Part shown: piece after piece, positions 1-9,089 of the stretch
Layout of the letters: each line of letters begins with the position of its first letter
Numbering within the stretch: the first letter of the stretch is position 1
From: Aureimonas sp. AU22
GTDB taxonomy: Bacteria; Pseudomonadota; Alphaproteobacteria; Rhizobiales; Rhizobiaceae
Length of the DNA: 64,000 bases
NCBI RefSeq assembly: GCF_001463745.1
Contig: NZ_BBWJ01000048.1
Location: forward strand, 62,001 to 126,000
Reading direction: 5' to 3'
Program-made: the position numbers and the translations under genes
The notes under the pieces: model-generated
What the model saw: only the letters and a program-made list of their open reading frames with translations
What the model was told of the DNA's origin: nothing
Databases searched by the model: none

Positions 1-81
1 ATCGCTCCCCAGATGGTCTCCATGGAGACCGGCCGCAGCCTCGAACGGCAGGCCAGCGCGGACCTCCCCTCCCTGCGCTGA
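1..81 (+). CDS. C-terminal tail of an upstream gene, probably RND membrane-fusion (adaptor) subunit
   Basis: An open frame runs from the first base and ends at TGA 79-81, giving 26 residues that finish in DLPSLR. It lies 76 bases ahead of an RND pump gene on the same strand. In MexEF/OqxAB-type operons the periplasmic adaptor gene normally sits there, so adaptor tail is the likely identity. The fragment is too short to recognise by sequence alone, so the call rests on position. Confidence 0.5.
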   Translation: MAPQMVSMETGRSLERQASADLPSLR

Positions 82-157
82 CCGCCCTCCCGGCGGAGCC
101 TCCTCCCGCTCCGCCGGGTCCGGCGCAGTTCCCCCCTTTTCCTGAAAGCACCCTGCC

Positions 158-3100
158 GTGAACATCTCCCGGTTCTTCGTGGACCGTCCCGTATTTGCGG
201 GCGTCCTGTCCGTCATGATCTTTCTGGGCGGCCTCCTGTCGATCTTCGCCCTGCCGATCTCGGAGTATCCGGAGGTCGTTCCCCCGTCCGTCGTGGTGCG
301 CGCGGCCTATCCCGGCGCCAACCCGGCGGTGATCGCCGAAACGGTGGCGACCCCTCTGGAGGAACAGATCAACGGCGTCGAGGGCATGCTCTACATGTCG
401 AGCCAGGCGACGACCGACGGCGCCTTGCAGCTGACCGTCACCTTCCGCATCGGCACCGACCCCGATCAGGCGCAGCAGCTCGTGCAGAACCGCGTCGCCC
501 AGGCCGAGCCGCGTCTGCCCGAAGAGGTGCGCCGTCTCGGCGTCTCGGTAGTGAAGTCGTCGCCGGACCTCATGCTGGTCGTCCACCTCACCTCGCCGAA
601 CGGTCGCTACGATCTGACCTATCTGCGCAACTACGCGCTCCTCAACGTGCGCGACCGCCTGGCCCGCATCGACGGCATGGGGCAGGTCCAGCTCTTCGGC
701 TCGGGCGACTACTCGATGCGCATCTGGCTGGACCCCGAGAAGACCGCGAGCCGCGGTCTCTCGGCCAACGACGTCGTCACCGCGATCCGCGAGCAGAACG
801 TCCAGGCCGCAGCCGGCGTCATCGGCGCCTCGCCGAGCGTGGAAGGCGTCGAGTTCCAGCTGTCCGTCAACGCGCAGGGGCGCCTCAAGGACACGCAGGA
901 GTTCGCCGACATCATCGTGCGCACCGATCCGGAGACCGGCGCGATCACGCGCATCCGCGACATCGGTCGCGTCGAGCTCGGCGCCTCCGAATATGCGCTG
1001 CGCTCCCTTCTTTCCAACGAACCGGCGGTCGCCATTCCCGTCTTCCAGGCGCCCGGCTCGAATGCGATCGCGATCGCGGACGAGGTGCGCAGCACCATGG
1101 CCGAGATCAAGCAGACCATGCCGGAGGGCGTCGACTACGAGATCGTCTACGACACGACGCAGTTCGTGCGCGCCTCGATCGAGGCGGTGGTCGATACGCT
1201 GCTCGAGGCCGTCGTGCTCGTGGTGCTGGTCGTCGTGGTCTTTCTCCAGACCTGGCGCGCCTCGATCATCCCGCTCCTCGCCGTGCCCGTCTCCATCGTC
1301 GGCACCTTCGCGGTGATGCATCTCCTCGGCTTCTCGATCAACGCGCTCTCGCTCTTCGGCCTGGTGCTCGCCATCGGCATCGTGGTCGACGACGCGATCG
1401 TGGTGGTGGAGAACGTCGAGCGCAACATCGAGAACGGGCTGTCCCCGCGCGAGGCCACCTATCAGGCGATGCGCGAAGTGTCGGGGCCGATCATCGCGAT
1501 CGCGCTGGTGCTCGTCGCCGTCTTCGTGCCGCTCGCCTTCATCTCGGGCCTCACCGGCCAGTTCTACCGGCAGTTCGCGCTGACGCTGGCGATCTCCACG
1601 GTGATCTCGGCCTTCAACTCGCTCACCCTCTCGCCGGCGCTCGCCGCCCTCCTCCTGCGCGGCCACGACGCGCCCAAGGACCGGTTGACCCGCATTCTCG
1701 ACGGCGCGCTCGGCTGGTTCTTCCGGGGCTTCAACCGTTTCTTCGGGGCCTCGTCGCGACGCTACGGCAACGGGCTCGGTCGGCTGGTGACGCGCAAGGG
1801 CATGATGCTCGTCCTCTATGTCGGGCTCGTCGGGCTCACCGTCGTCCTGTTCCGCAGCGTGCCCGGCGGCTTCGTGCCGGCGCAGGACAAGCAGTATCTT
1901 GTGGGCTTCGCGCAGCTGCCCGACGGGGCATCGCTCGATCGCACGGACGTGGTCGCCCGCCGCATGGGCGAGATCGCGCTGAAGGTTCCGGGCGTGGAAT
2001 CGACGCTGGCCTTCCCGGGCCTCTCCATCAACGGCTTCACCAACTCCTCCAACGCCGCCGTCGTGTTCCTGACGCTCGCACCCTTCGAGGATCGCGAGAC
2101 GCCGGAGCTTTCGGCCGGCGCCATCGCGCAGCGGCTGAACGGCGAGTTCTCCGGGATCGAGGAAGCCTTCACCGCGATCTTCCCACCGCCCCCGGTGCAG
2201 GGGCTCGGCACGATCGGCGGCTTCAAGCTGCAGATCGAGGACCGCGCTGGCCAGGGCTACCAGGCCCTCGACGAGGCGGTGAAGGGCTTCCTCGCCAAAG
2301 CCTATCAGGCACCCGAGCTGACCGGCATGTTCACCGGCTACGGAATCGACGTGCCCCAGCTCTTTGCCGACGTCGACCGCGCCCGGGCGCGGCAGCTGAA
2401 CGTGCCCATCAGCGAGATCTTCAACACGCTGCAGATCTATCTCGGCTCGCTTTACGTCAACGACTTCAACGAGTTCGGCCGCACCTACTCCGTGCGCGTC
2501 CAGGCCGATGCGCCCTATCGAGCAAGAGCCGAGGACATCGGCAGCCTGAAGGTGCGCTCGACCACGGGGGAGATGATCCCGCTGTCCGCTCTCCTCAGCG
2601 TCGACACGGTGGCGGGGCCGGAACGCGCGCTGCGCTACAACGGGTTCCTCGCTGCCGACATCAACGGCAACGCCGCGCCCGGGTTCTCCTCGGGCCAGGC
2701 ACAGGCCGCGGTGGAGCGCATCGCCGCCGAAACGCTGCCGCCGGGCTTCGCCTTCGAATGGACCGAACTGACCTATCAGGAGATCATCGCCGGCAATTCG
2801 GGCCTCGTCATCTTTCCGCTGGCGATCCTTCTCGTCTTCCTCGTGCTGGCCGCGCAGTACGAGAGCCTGACCCTGCCCATCGCGATCCTCCTAATCGTGC
2901 CGGCCGGTCTGTTCTCGGCGCTGGCCGGGATCTGGCTGACGGGGGGCGACAACAACATCTTCACCCAGATCGGCCTCATCGTGCTGGTCGGGCTGTCGGC
3001 GAAGAACGCGATCCTGATCGTCGAGTTCGCGCGGGAGCTGGAGTTGGAGGGGCGCTCCCCGCGCGAAGCGGCGATCGAGGCGGCGCGCCTGCGGCTGCGG

Positions 3101-3334
3101 CCGATCCTGATGACCTCGCTCGCCTTCATCATGGGCGTCCTGCCGCTCGTCCTGTCCACGGGCGCGGGTGCCGAGATGCGATCGGCGATGGGCGTCGCGG
3201 TGTTCGCGGGCATGATCGGGGTCACCGTGTTCGGCCTCTTCCTGACGCCAATCTTCTATGTCCTGGTGCGAGGGAGAGGGGCGAGGAAGACGCAGCCGGC
3301 ACCCGCACCCGCGACGATCGCCCACGCGTCGTAG
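158..3334 (+). CDS. RND multidrug efflux permease, HAE1 family, MexF/OqxB-like
   Basis: Inner-membrane, proton-driven drug exporter that works as a trimer with a periplasmic adaptor and an outer-membrane channel. The 1058-residue length is normal for the family. The N-terminus (FFVDRPVFAGVLS), the ISEYPEVVPP block and the TM4 proton-relay motif GIVVDDAIVVVEN with its Asp pair match MexF/OqxB more closely than AcrB by memory. A second hydrophobic block (GLSAKNAILIVEFARE) carries the TM10 Lys. The ATG at 158 gives the canonical MNxxRFF start. The adaptor gene tail is just upstream. No outer-membrane factor gene follows within the window. Substrates cannot be read from sequence. Confidence 0.95.
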   Translation: MNISRFFVDRPVFAGVLSVMIFLGGLLSIFALPISEYPEVVPPSVVVRAAYPGANPAVIAETVATPLEEQINGVEGMLYMSSQATTDGALQLTVTFRIGTDPDQAQQLVQNRVAQAEPRLPEEVRRLGVSVVKSSPDLMLVVHLTSPNGRYDLTYLRNYALLNVRDRLARIDGMGQVQLFGSGDYSMRIWLDPEKTASRGLSANDVVTAIREQNVQAAAGVIGASPSVEGVEFQLSVNAQGRLKDTQEFADIIVRTDPETGAITRIRDIGRVELGASEYALRSLLSNEPAVAIPVFQAPGSNAIAIADEVRSTMAEIKQTMPEGVDYEIVYDTTQFVRASIEAVVDTLLEAVVLVVLVVVVFLQTWRASIIPLLAVPVSIVGTFAVMHLLGFSINALSLFGLVLAIGIVVDDAIVVVENVERNIENGLSPREATYQAMREVSGPIIAIALVLVAVFVPLAFISGLTGQFYRQFALTLAISTVISAFNSLTLSPALAALLLRGHDAPKDRLTRILDGALGWFFRGFNRFFGASSRRYGNGLGRLVTRKGMMLVLYVGLVGLTVVLFRSVPGGFVPAQDKQYLVGFAQLPDGASLDRTDVVARRMGEIALKVPGVESTLAFPGLSINGFTNSSNAAVVFLTLAPFEDRETPELSAGAIAQRLNGEFSGIEEAFTAIFPPPPVQGLGTIGGFKLQIEDRAGQGYQALDEAVKGFLAKAYQAPELTGMFTGYGIDVPQLFADVDRARARQLNVPISEIFNTLQIYLGSLYVNDFNEFGRTYSVRVQADAPYRARAEDIGSLKVRSTTGEMIPLSALLSVDTVAGPERALRYNGFLAADINGNAAPGFSSGQAQAAVERIAAETLPPGFAFEWTELTYQEIIAGNSGLVIFPLAILLVFLVLAAQYESLTLPIAILLIVPAGLFSALAGIWLTGGDNNIFTQIGLIVLVGLSAKNAILIVEFARELELEGRSPREAAIEAARLRLRPILMTSLAFIMGVLPLVLSTGAGAEMRSAMGVAVFAGMIGVTVFGLFLTPIFYVLVRGRGARKTQPAPAPATIAHAS

Positions 3335-3339
3335 CAGAA

Positions 3340-3627
3340 TTACGGCGGCCCGCGCTCAGGCAGGCCGCCGGTCAACTCGGCGAGACCCACGGCGATCCTT
3401 TCGAAATGCTGCGTGACCGTGCGCAGGAGCCGTTCGCCCGCCTCCGTGGTCGGCACGCTGCGCGTCGTGCGGTTGAGGAGCCTGAGACCCAACCGCGCCT
3501 CTATCCCGCGGAGCGTGTGGCTGAGGGCCGGCTACGAGATGCCCATATCCTTGGCCGCCTGCGTGAAGCTTCCGGCTCTTGAGATCGCGAGGAAGGCGAG
3601 CACGTCGCTGAGATTGTCTTGGGACAT
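3340..3627 (-). pseudogene. Truncated, amber-interrupted LysR-family regulator remnant
   Basis: On the minus strand the ATG at 3625-3627 opens a clear LysR helix-turn-helix: FLAISRAGSFTQAAKDMGIS, then a TAG stop at 3532-3534 (codon 32), then PALSHTLRGIEARLGLRLLN in the same frame. In intact relatives the stop position is a glutamine, so a CAG-to-TAG change is likely. The frame ends at TAA 3340-3342 after 95 codons, so the effector-binding domain (about 200 residues) is gone. The fragment begins just past the RND gene stop, and the intact gene may once have regulated the pump. It is non-functional unless amber suppression occurs, and even then it would make only a DNA-binding stub. Confidence 0.8.
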
Positions 3628-3799
3628 TCACGAGCCTCGTCGATGGCGGACGAGCGCTAACTAGCGGCCAGCCGTGGGACCGGACAGCCCTGAAACTCCG
3701 ATCGCGCCTCGCGGCACCTCGCCCGACGGCGGCGGCCAGGACCGGCGGGAACATCGCCCGCACAACCTCGGTTGTATTACGCGCGACGAGGAGGTTCCG

Positions 3800-4015
3800 A
3801 TGACCAAGGGTGTGATGAACGCGTGGGAGATCGAGGCGGGTCGGATGCGGCGCCGCGATCTGACGAAGGAGGAGACGGCCGCGATCGGGGAGGAGATGCT
3901 GAAGGGCACGCTCGTTCCCGACATGGATCCCCGTCGCCGAAAGAACGTGATCCGCACGGCGATCGACGGCGTGCGGCCGGGCAAGGCGGCGCGAGCCGGA
4001 AGGCACACGTCATGA
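3800..4015 (+). CDS. Small conserved-looking hypothetical protein (71 aa)
   Basis: The start ATG at 3800 is preceded by a strong Shine-Dalgarno (gaggagg). A longer in-frame start at 3674 is possible but lacks such a site. The 71-residue product is charged and probably helical (WEIEAGRMRRRDLTKEE), with a basic Arg/Lys-rich C-terminus and no signal or membrane segment. Its stop overlaps the next start (ATGA at 4012-4015), so the two genes are translationally coupled. I do not recognise the family and assign no function. Confidence 0.55.
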   Translation: MTKGVMNAWEIEAGRMRRRDLTKEETAAIGEEMLKGTLVPDMDPRRRKNVIRTAIDGVRPGKAARAGRHTS

Positions 4016-4404
4016 ACACCGCCAACCTCCAGCTCGAGGGACTTTATGCCGCCGTTGCGGCGTTGATGACGGCGCTGCGCCAGAGCGGAGCGGTCAGCGA
4101 AGGCGATCTCGACGCCGCTCTCGCCGAAGCCGAGGACGCGGTGACGGCGGACCGAAGCCGCGCCGACGACCTCAGCCCCGCGCATCTCGACGCCATCGCC
4201 TTTCCGCTTCGGTACCTGCGCCTCGCCAACAGGCTCGGCGCGGAGGGATCCTATCCCGGCTTCGCCGAACTGACTGCGCGGGTCGGCCGCGAAAAGCCGC
4301 AGCGAGCCCACCTCCAGGCTCTCGAGCGCGAGGACATCGAGGCTTCCGAGGACGCGGACGTTCGACGCCTCGAGGTGATCGATGGCCGGGACGTCAGTCC
4401 GTAG
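4012..4404 (+). CDS. Hypothetical protein (130 aa), coupled to the preceding gene
   Basis: The ATG overlaps the stop of the 71-residue gene upstream by ATGA. The product has a helical N-terminal half (LEGLYAAVAALMTALRQSG) and an acidic middle (ALAEAEDAVTADRSRADDLS), consistent with a small soluble helical protein. No catalytic motif, signal peptide or transmembrane segment is visible. The pair sits between the LysR relic and an HNH gene in a stretch of small accessory-type genes. Family not recognised. Confidence 0.5.
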   Translation: MNTANLQLEGLYAAVAALMTALRQSGAVSEGDLDAALAEAEDAVTADRSRADDLSPAHLDAIAFPLRYLRLANRLGAEGSYPGFAELTARVGREKPQRAHLQALEREDIEASEDADVRRLEVIDGRDVSP

Positions 4405-4499
4405 CGCATCGACGGGCGAGCGCCCGCAGGTCGCCCTCCCGCGACGGCCGGTGCACGCCGCGTCCCCTTCGCGATCGGTGCGGCGGACCGCCCCATTGA

Positions 4500-4874
4500 T
4501 TGCGCCAGCCTGCGGCGGCATCTCGCCCGGAAGTGGATACGCGGACGGCGCATGTGGCGAGAAAGCATCGGGGTTGGGACGAGACGACGGACACGGCGGC
4601 GCCCGAGGCGGTCGCATGCTGGCTATGCAGCCGGCCGCTCGGTCGCCGGATCGAATGGCATCATCCGGTCCCCAAGAGCCGCGGCGGGCGCGATACCGTG
4701 CCCGTTCATCCGATCTGCCATCGGACCCTCCACGCATGCTTCACCAACACCGACCTCGAGCGACACGCGGAAGGCGGCGAGCCGTTGAGCACCAATCCGG
4801 AACTGGCCCGGTTCCTGAAGTGGATCGCCGGCAAGCCCCCCGACTTCCACGCGCCGACACGCAAGGTGCGCTGA
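4500..4874 (+). CDS. HNH endonuclease-family protein
   Basis: The 124-residue frame contains a classic HNH/zinc module: CWLCSRPL, then RIEWHHPVPKSRGG, then VHPICHRTLHACFTN. The two Cys-x2-Cys/Cys-x2-His pairs would bind structural zinc, and the WHH plus the later Asn/His supply the metal-dependent nuclease site. Proteins of this size are common in alphaproteobacteria and also occur in phages. The start is uncertain. The frame opens with TTG at 4500, but a GTG at 4554 would give a shorter protein closer to the core domain. Whether it cuts DNA in the cell is unknown. Confidence 0.75.
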   Translation: MRQPAAASRPEVDTRTAHVARKHRGWDETTDTAAPEAVACWLCSRPLGRRIEWHHPVPKSRGGRDTVPVHPICHRTLHACFTNTDLERHAEGGEPLSTNPELARFLKWIAGKPPDFHAPTRKVR

Positions 4875-4891
4875 ACCGGAAGACGGAGCCC

Positions 4892-5530
4892 TCAGCGCAG
4901 AAGGCCCTCGGCATCGAAGGCCTCCCATTCGCGCAACGAGGGCTTGGGGCCGAGCGGACCGGAACGCTCCGTGGCGGCGCCTCGCTTTCGCGGTGGCTTC
5001 GAGCCCCGCGTCATCGCCGCCTTGCCGGCCGCCCGCCGCCGGTTCTCCGCCGCAGCCTCCGCGTCCTCCGCTCGCCAAATGGACGCGAGGTCGCGATCCA
5101 GGACGTCTTCGATGTGCCGGGGGTCGAAGACGTGAAACGTGACCGCCTTGGCGCGTCCGCGCAGCTTCACGGTCCGCGTGCCGACGCTCCGCAGCCGGCC
5201 GTCCTTCGTCCATTTCAGGCGTTCGCGCGGCAGGATGGTGAGGATGTCGTCGACCTCGCGCGGCAGCACGGGCAGTGCGCCGATGCCGTCCAGCACCTCC
5301 TGCACGATCCTTGACGCGGCCGCGATGCGCTGTTCCTCGCCAGCTTCGAACGTCAGGCGGATGATCTCGTCCTGGACCAAGAGGTGCTTGCGGTCGGGGA
5401 AGGCCAACCGCCCCTTGATCTCGCGCACGATCCCCTCGGCGCGCACGCGCGATCCGAGCGCCGCCGCTCTCGGAAAGGGCCACTCGGCAAAGAGCGGCGG
5501 TCTGGCACTGTCATCGTCGGCGCGTGTCAT
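4892..5530 (-). CDS. Hypothetical protein (212 aa) with a basic C-terminal region
   Basis: The ATG at 5530 starts MTRADDDSARPPLF. A TTG at 5668 would extend it, but the extra residues look non-coding. The middle looks like a folded domain (ALPVLPREVDDILTILPRER, then KAVTFHVFDPRHIEDVLD). The C-terminus is rich in Arg/Lys and ends in FDAEGLLR. There is no signal peptide or membrane segment. It is convergent with the HNH gene and divergent from the MarR gene. I do not recognise the family. Confidence 0.55.
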   Translation of the reverse strand: MTRADDDSARPPLFAEWPFPRAAALGSRVRAEGIVREIKGRLAFPDRKHLLVQDEIIRLTFEAGEEQRIAAASRIVQEVLDGIGALPVLPREVDDILTILPRERLKWTKDGRLRSVGTRTVKLRGRAKAVTFHVFDPRHIEDVLDRDLASIWRAEDAEAAAENRRRAAGKAAMTRGSKPPRKRGAATERSGPLGPKPSLREWEAFDAEGLLR

Positions 5531-5724
5531 CGTGGCAGAACGAGAATGCCTGGGGTTTCTTTCCACCGTGCCACGGGACGACGTGACGGGCGCCGTCGTC
5601 GGGAGATGAAACTTGGAAAGGCGGCGCAAAGGGACTTCGGTGCAGCAGCGCTGAACGGTCCGTTGCAAGGCCAGGACGCAAACAATGTCTTGCTTATCAA
5701 TAGCGCACTATCTAAATCCTCCGC

Positions 5725-6183
5725 ATGGCTACGATCGACCCCGCCCTAAAGGCTGCCTTCGCCGAAAACCTCGTGAAGATCGGCCGCAAGTTGCGCACGC
5801 GCTTCAATGCCGACGTGGTGCGGCATGGGCTGACCTATCCGCGCGCGCGCGTCCTGGCCGTTCTCGCCGAACGACAGCCGCTGCGGCAGGCGGAACTTGC
5901 GGCCGATCTCGAACTTGAGGGACCGACGGTGGTCCGGCTGCTCGACGGGATGGAGGCCCTGGACCTCATCACGCGCCGTTCGGTCGCCGGCGACCGGAGG
6001 GCGAAGCATGTGGAACTGACCGAGCACGGTGCCCGGCAGGCCGAGGTCGTGGGGGCGATATCGGCCCGCCTGCGCGATACGATCCTCTCCGGAAGCGACG
6101 CCGCCGAGGTCGAGACGGCGCTCGGGGTGCTGCTCGGCATCGGCGAGGTGCTCGACCGGCCGGCCGAAGGGGATGGCGCATGA
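5725..6183 (+). CDS. MarR-family regulator of the adjacent MFS/HlyD efflux operon
   Basis: This 152-residue winged-helix protein has the MarR layout: an N-terminal dimer helix, a recognition region (LRQAELAADLELEGPTVVRL) and a wing with the DRR signature (RSVAGDRRAKHVELTEHG). MarR repressors commonly sit upstream of drug pumps and are released by the pump substrate. Its stop overlaps the MFS start (ATGA at 6180-6183), so it is coupled to the pump and probably autoregulates the whole three-gene operon. The upstream 190 bases are comparatively AT-rich near the start (aatagcgcactatctaaat), consistent with a promoter there. Confidence 0.9.
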   Translation: MATIDPALKAAFAENLVKIGRKLRTRFNADVVRHGLTYPRARVLAVLAERQPLRQAELAADLELEGPTVVRLLDGMEALDLITRRSVAGDRRAKHVELTEHGARQAEVVGAISARLRDTILSGSDAAEVETALGVLLGIGEVLDRPAEGDGA

Positions 6184-7898
6184 CCGACGAGACCCTTTCC
6201 GCGCGCGCCACCGCACAGGTCGGCGGCCCCGCCCCGGCCGACGTGATGGCGGACGGCTCGTCGACCGCCGGAGCGCAACGGTCCCGCCGCCGCGGCCAAC
6301 CCATGCCGGCGCCCGCGCCCTATGTGCCCAAGCCCGTCTGGCTCGCCGGGCTCTACATCCTCGCCTCGACCCTGATCGCCATGACGCAGGGGCTCGGGCT
6401 CAACCTCGTCACCGCCAATCTCTACCAGATCCAGGGTCCGCTCGGCGCCTCGCTGAACGAGACCGTGTGGCTCTCGGCCGCCTATCTCGCGCCCAATGTC
6501 AGCCTGACGCTGCTCCTGACCAAGGTCCGGGCGCAGTTCGGCCTGCGCGTCTTCGCGACCTATGCGATCGTCGCGTTCGTCGCGGTCGCCTCGCTCCATC
6601 TCGTCGTGGACGACATCCAGTCGGCGATCGTGGTGCGCTTCTTTGCGGGCGTGGCGGCCTCGCCCATGTCCTCGCTCGCCTTCCTCTACATGCTGGAGCC
6701 CTTTCCGCCGGAACGGAAGATGACGGTGGCCGTCAGCCTGGCGATGACGAACCTGTCGATCGCAGCGCCGCTCGCGCGCATCGTCTCGCCGACGCTTCTC
6801 GACTACGGCGGCTGGAACGGGCTGTTCATGCTGGAGACGGCCCTCGCTCTCGTCAGCTTCGCCTTCATCCGGCTCCTGCCCTTGAACTCGCCGCCGAAGA
6901 CGCCGGTGATCGAGACGATGGACGTCGTGAACTACGTGTTCATCGCGGTCGGGCTCGGCTCTCTCGCCATGGTCGCGACGGTGGGGCCGTTCTACTGGTG
7001 GTTCGAAGCGCCCTGGATCGGCGGGCTCCTGGCGCTCGGCCTCGGCAGCCTGACGATCGCCGTCGTGATCGAACTGAACCGCGAGAACCCGTTGATCGAC
7101 GTGCGCTGGATCACCTCGCGCGAGATCCTGCACTTCGCCGGCACGCTCCTCCTGTTCCGGCTGCTTCTGTCGGAGCAGGCGAGCGGGGCCACCGGCTTCT
7201 TCCAGGTGCTGGGTCTCAAGAACGAACAGATGACGGTGCTGTATCTCGTGATGCTGGGCTCGGCGATCGCCGCGGGCCTTCTGTGCACCGTGATCGTGCG
7301 GCCGGGGCGCGCGCCCTATATCCACATCGTCGCCCTGTCCTGTCTCATCGCCGGCTCGCTGATGGATTCGCGCGCGACGGCGCTGACGGGTCCCGAGCAG
7401 ATGTATCTCAGCCAGGGTCTCATCGCCGCCGCCGGCGTCCTCTTCCTTCCCCCGGCGATGGCTGTCGGCTTCGCCTCGGCGATGAAGCGCGGCATGAACT
7501 ACATCCTGTCGTTCCTGATCGTCTTCCTGACGACGCAGTCGCTCGGCGGTGCGATAGGCTCGTCCCTGTTCCGAACCTTCGTGACGATCCGCGAGAAGTT
7601 CCATTCCAGCCAGCTCGCCGAAAACATCGTGCTGTCCGATCCCGTGGTCGCCGCGCGCATCGCACAGACCGGCGCAGCCTATGCGCGGGTCCTGCCGGAT
7701 GCCGGGCTGCGCCAAGCCGAAGGACTGGCCCTTCTTGGCACCCAGGCGACGCGCCAGGCCAATATCCTCGCCTACAACGACGCTTTCCTCGCGATCGCGG
7801 TCCTGTCCGGCATCGGCCTCGCGACGCTTCTCGTGCATCTCGCCGTCATCCACCTGCGCCAATGGCGCGCGCCGCGCCCGGAAGCACAGGCCGCCTGA
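6180..7898 (+). CDS. MFS drug efflux transporter, DHA2/EmrB-like
   Basis: 572 residues with about 14 hydrophobic segments, the length and topology of DHA2-type proton/drug antiporters that pair with a HlyD-type adaptor. A soluble, proline-rich N-terminal leader of about 50 residues precedes the first helix (WLAGLYILASTLIAMTQG). The loop after helix 2 (TKVRAQFGLRVF) is a degenerate form of the MFS A motif. It is coupled to MarR upstream by ATGA and is followed after 53 bases by the HlyD adaptor. It probably forms an EmrAB-like tripartite pump with an unlinked outer-membrane channel. Substrate unknown. Confidence 0.9.
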   Translation: MTDETLSARATAQVGGPAPADVMADGSSTAGAQRSRRRGQPMPAPAPYVPKPVWLAGLYILASTLIAMTQGLGLNLVTANLYQIQGPLGASLNETVWLSAAYLAPNVSLTLLLTKVRAQFGLRVFATYAIVAFVAVASLHLVVDDIQSAIVVRFFAGVAASPMSSLAFLYMLEPFPPERKMTVAVSLAMTNLSIAAPLARIVSPTLLDYGGWNGLFMLETALALVSFAFIRLLPLNSPPKTPVIETMDVVNYVFIAVGLGSLAMVATVGPFYWWFEAPWIGGLLALGLGSLTIAVVIELNRENPLIDVRWITSREILHFAGTLLLFRLLLSEQASGATGFFQVLGLKNEQMTVLYLVMLGSAIAAGLLCTVIVRPGRAPYIHIVALSCLIAGSLMDSRATALTGPEQMYLSQGLIAAAGVLFLPPAMAVGFASAMKRGMNYILSFLIVFLTTQSLGGAIGSSLFRTFVTIREKFHSSQLAENIVLSDPVVAARIAQTGAAYARVLPDAGLRQAEGLALLGTQATRQANILAYNDAFLAIAVLSGIGLATLLVHLAVIHLRQWRAPRPEAQAA

Positions 7899-7951
7899 CC
7901 GCCCACCCCATCCCTGCCCCGTCCGTTCCACGCCCTTCCAAAGTTCGTCCG

Positions 7952-9016
7952 ATGAAACTCTCGCGCTTGCTCTCCACCCTCTTCGCCGTCGCGGTCGGCC
8001 TCGCCGGCGTCGCGCTGGTTCTCTATGCGTGGCGTCTGCCGCCCTTTGCGACCAGCATTGAAACCACCGAGGACGCCTATGTGCGCGGCCAGGTGACGGT
8101 GATCTCGCCGCAGCTCGCCGGCACGGTGGTCGAGGTGCCGGTTCAGGACTACGAGAGCGTCGCGGAGGGGCAGCTCATCGCTCGCATCGACGACCGGATC
8201 TTCTCCCAACGGCTGGCGCAGGCCCGCGCGACGCTGGCCGGGCAGCGGGCGCAGCTCGCCAATTCGCAGCAGGGACGTCGCTCCGCCGAGGCGAAGGTCA
8301 AGGCGAGCGAGGCCGCCATCGCCAGCGCCCAGTCGGCGTTCGATACGTCGGAGGCGAACTACGCCCGCATCGCGCCGCTGGCCAGCAAGGGTTTCGTGCC
8401 GGGCAGCGATCTCGACGTGGCGACACGCACGCGCGACCAGGCAGCCGCCGCGCTCGACCAGGCGAAGGCGGCGCTCGAGGTCTCGCGCCAGGACCTGCAG
8501 ACGGTGATCGTGGCGCGCCAGTCGCTGGAAGCCGGGGTGGAAGGGGCGGAAGCGGCGGTCCGGCTGGCGGAGATCGATCTTGCCAACACGCGCATCCTCG
8601 CCCCGAAGAGCGGGCGCCTCGGCGAGATCGGCGTGAAGCTCGGGCAGTTCGTCCAGGCGGGCACGCAGCTCACCAGTCTGGTGCCCTCGACGGTCTGGGT
8701 CGTCGCCAATTTCAAGGAGACGCAACTTCCCGGCATGACGGTGGGCCAGCCCGTCCACTTCACCGTCGACGCCTTGGCGGCCAGGACGCTCACCGGGCGG
8801 ATCGAGCGCTTCGCCCCGGCAACGGGCTCGGAATTCGCGGTTCTTCGCCCCGACAACGCGACGGGCAACTTCACGAAGGTCGCGCAGCGCCTGCCCGTTC
8901 GCATCGCGATCGATCCCGGCCAGCCGGGGGCAAGCGAACTCGTGCCCGGCATGTCGGTGGTGGTGCGCCTCGACACGGCGGCCGACGCGGCGCCACCCGC
9001 GGTCGCCGGCAACTAA
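7952..9016 (+). CDS. HlyD/EmrA-family membrane fusion protein
   Basis: Periplasmic adaptor of 354 residues for the MFS pump upstream. It has one N-terminal transmembrane anchor (LLSTLFAVAVGLAGVALVLY), then the family motif TTEDAYVRGQVTVISPQLAG that starts the barrel-sandwich domain. A long Ala/Gln-rich coiled-coil hairpin follows (about residues 85-200), then the return strand (ANTRILAPKSGRLGEIGVKL) and a beta-barrel. The ATG at 7952 was chosen because it directly precedes the anchor. An upstream extension in the same frame overlaps the MFS gene and is not real. Confidence 0.92.
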   Translation: MKLSRLLSTLFAVAVGLAGVALVLYAWRLPPFATSIETTEDAYVRGQVTVISPQLAGTVVEVPVQDYESVAEGQLIARIDDRIFSQRLAQARATLAGQRAQLANSQQGRRSAEAKVKASEAAIASAQSAFDTSEANYARIAPLASKGFVPGSDLDVATRTRDQAAAALDQAKAALEVSRQDLQTVIVARQSLEAGVEGAEAAVRLAEIDLANTRILAPKSGRLGEIGVKLGQFVQAGTQLTSLVPSTVWVVANFKETQLPGMTVGQPVHFTVDALAARTLTGRIERFAPATGSEFAVLRPDNATGNFTKVAQRLPVRIAIDPGQPGASELVPGMSVVVRLDTAADAAPPAVAGN

Positions 9017-9089
9017 AAGCCGCGTCCGGCCGGCGGCGGCATCGTCGAACGACCGCGCGTCCTCCAACGCGGAGCGGTGCGCTGACAGC

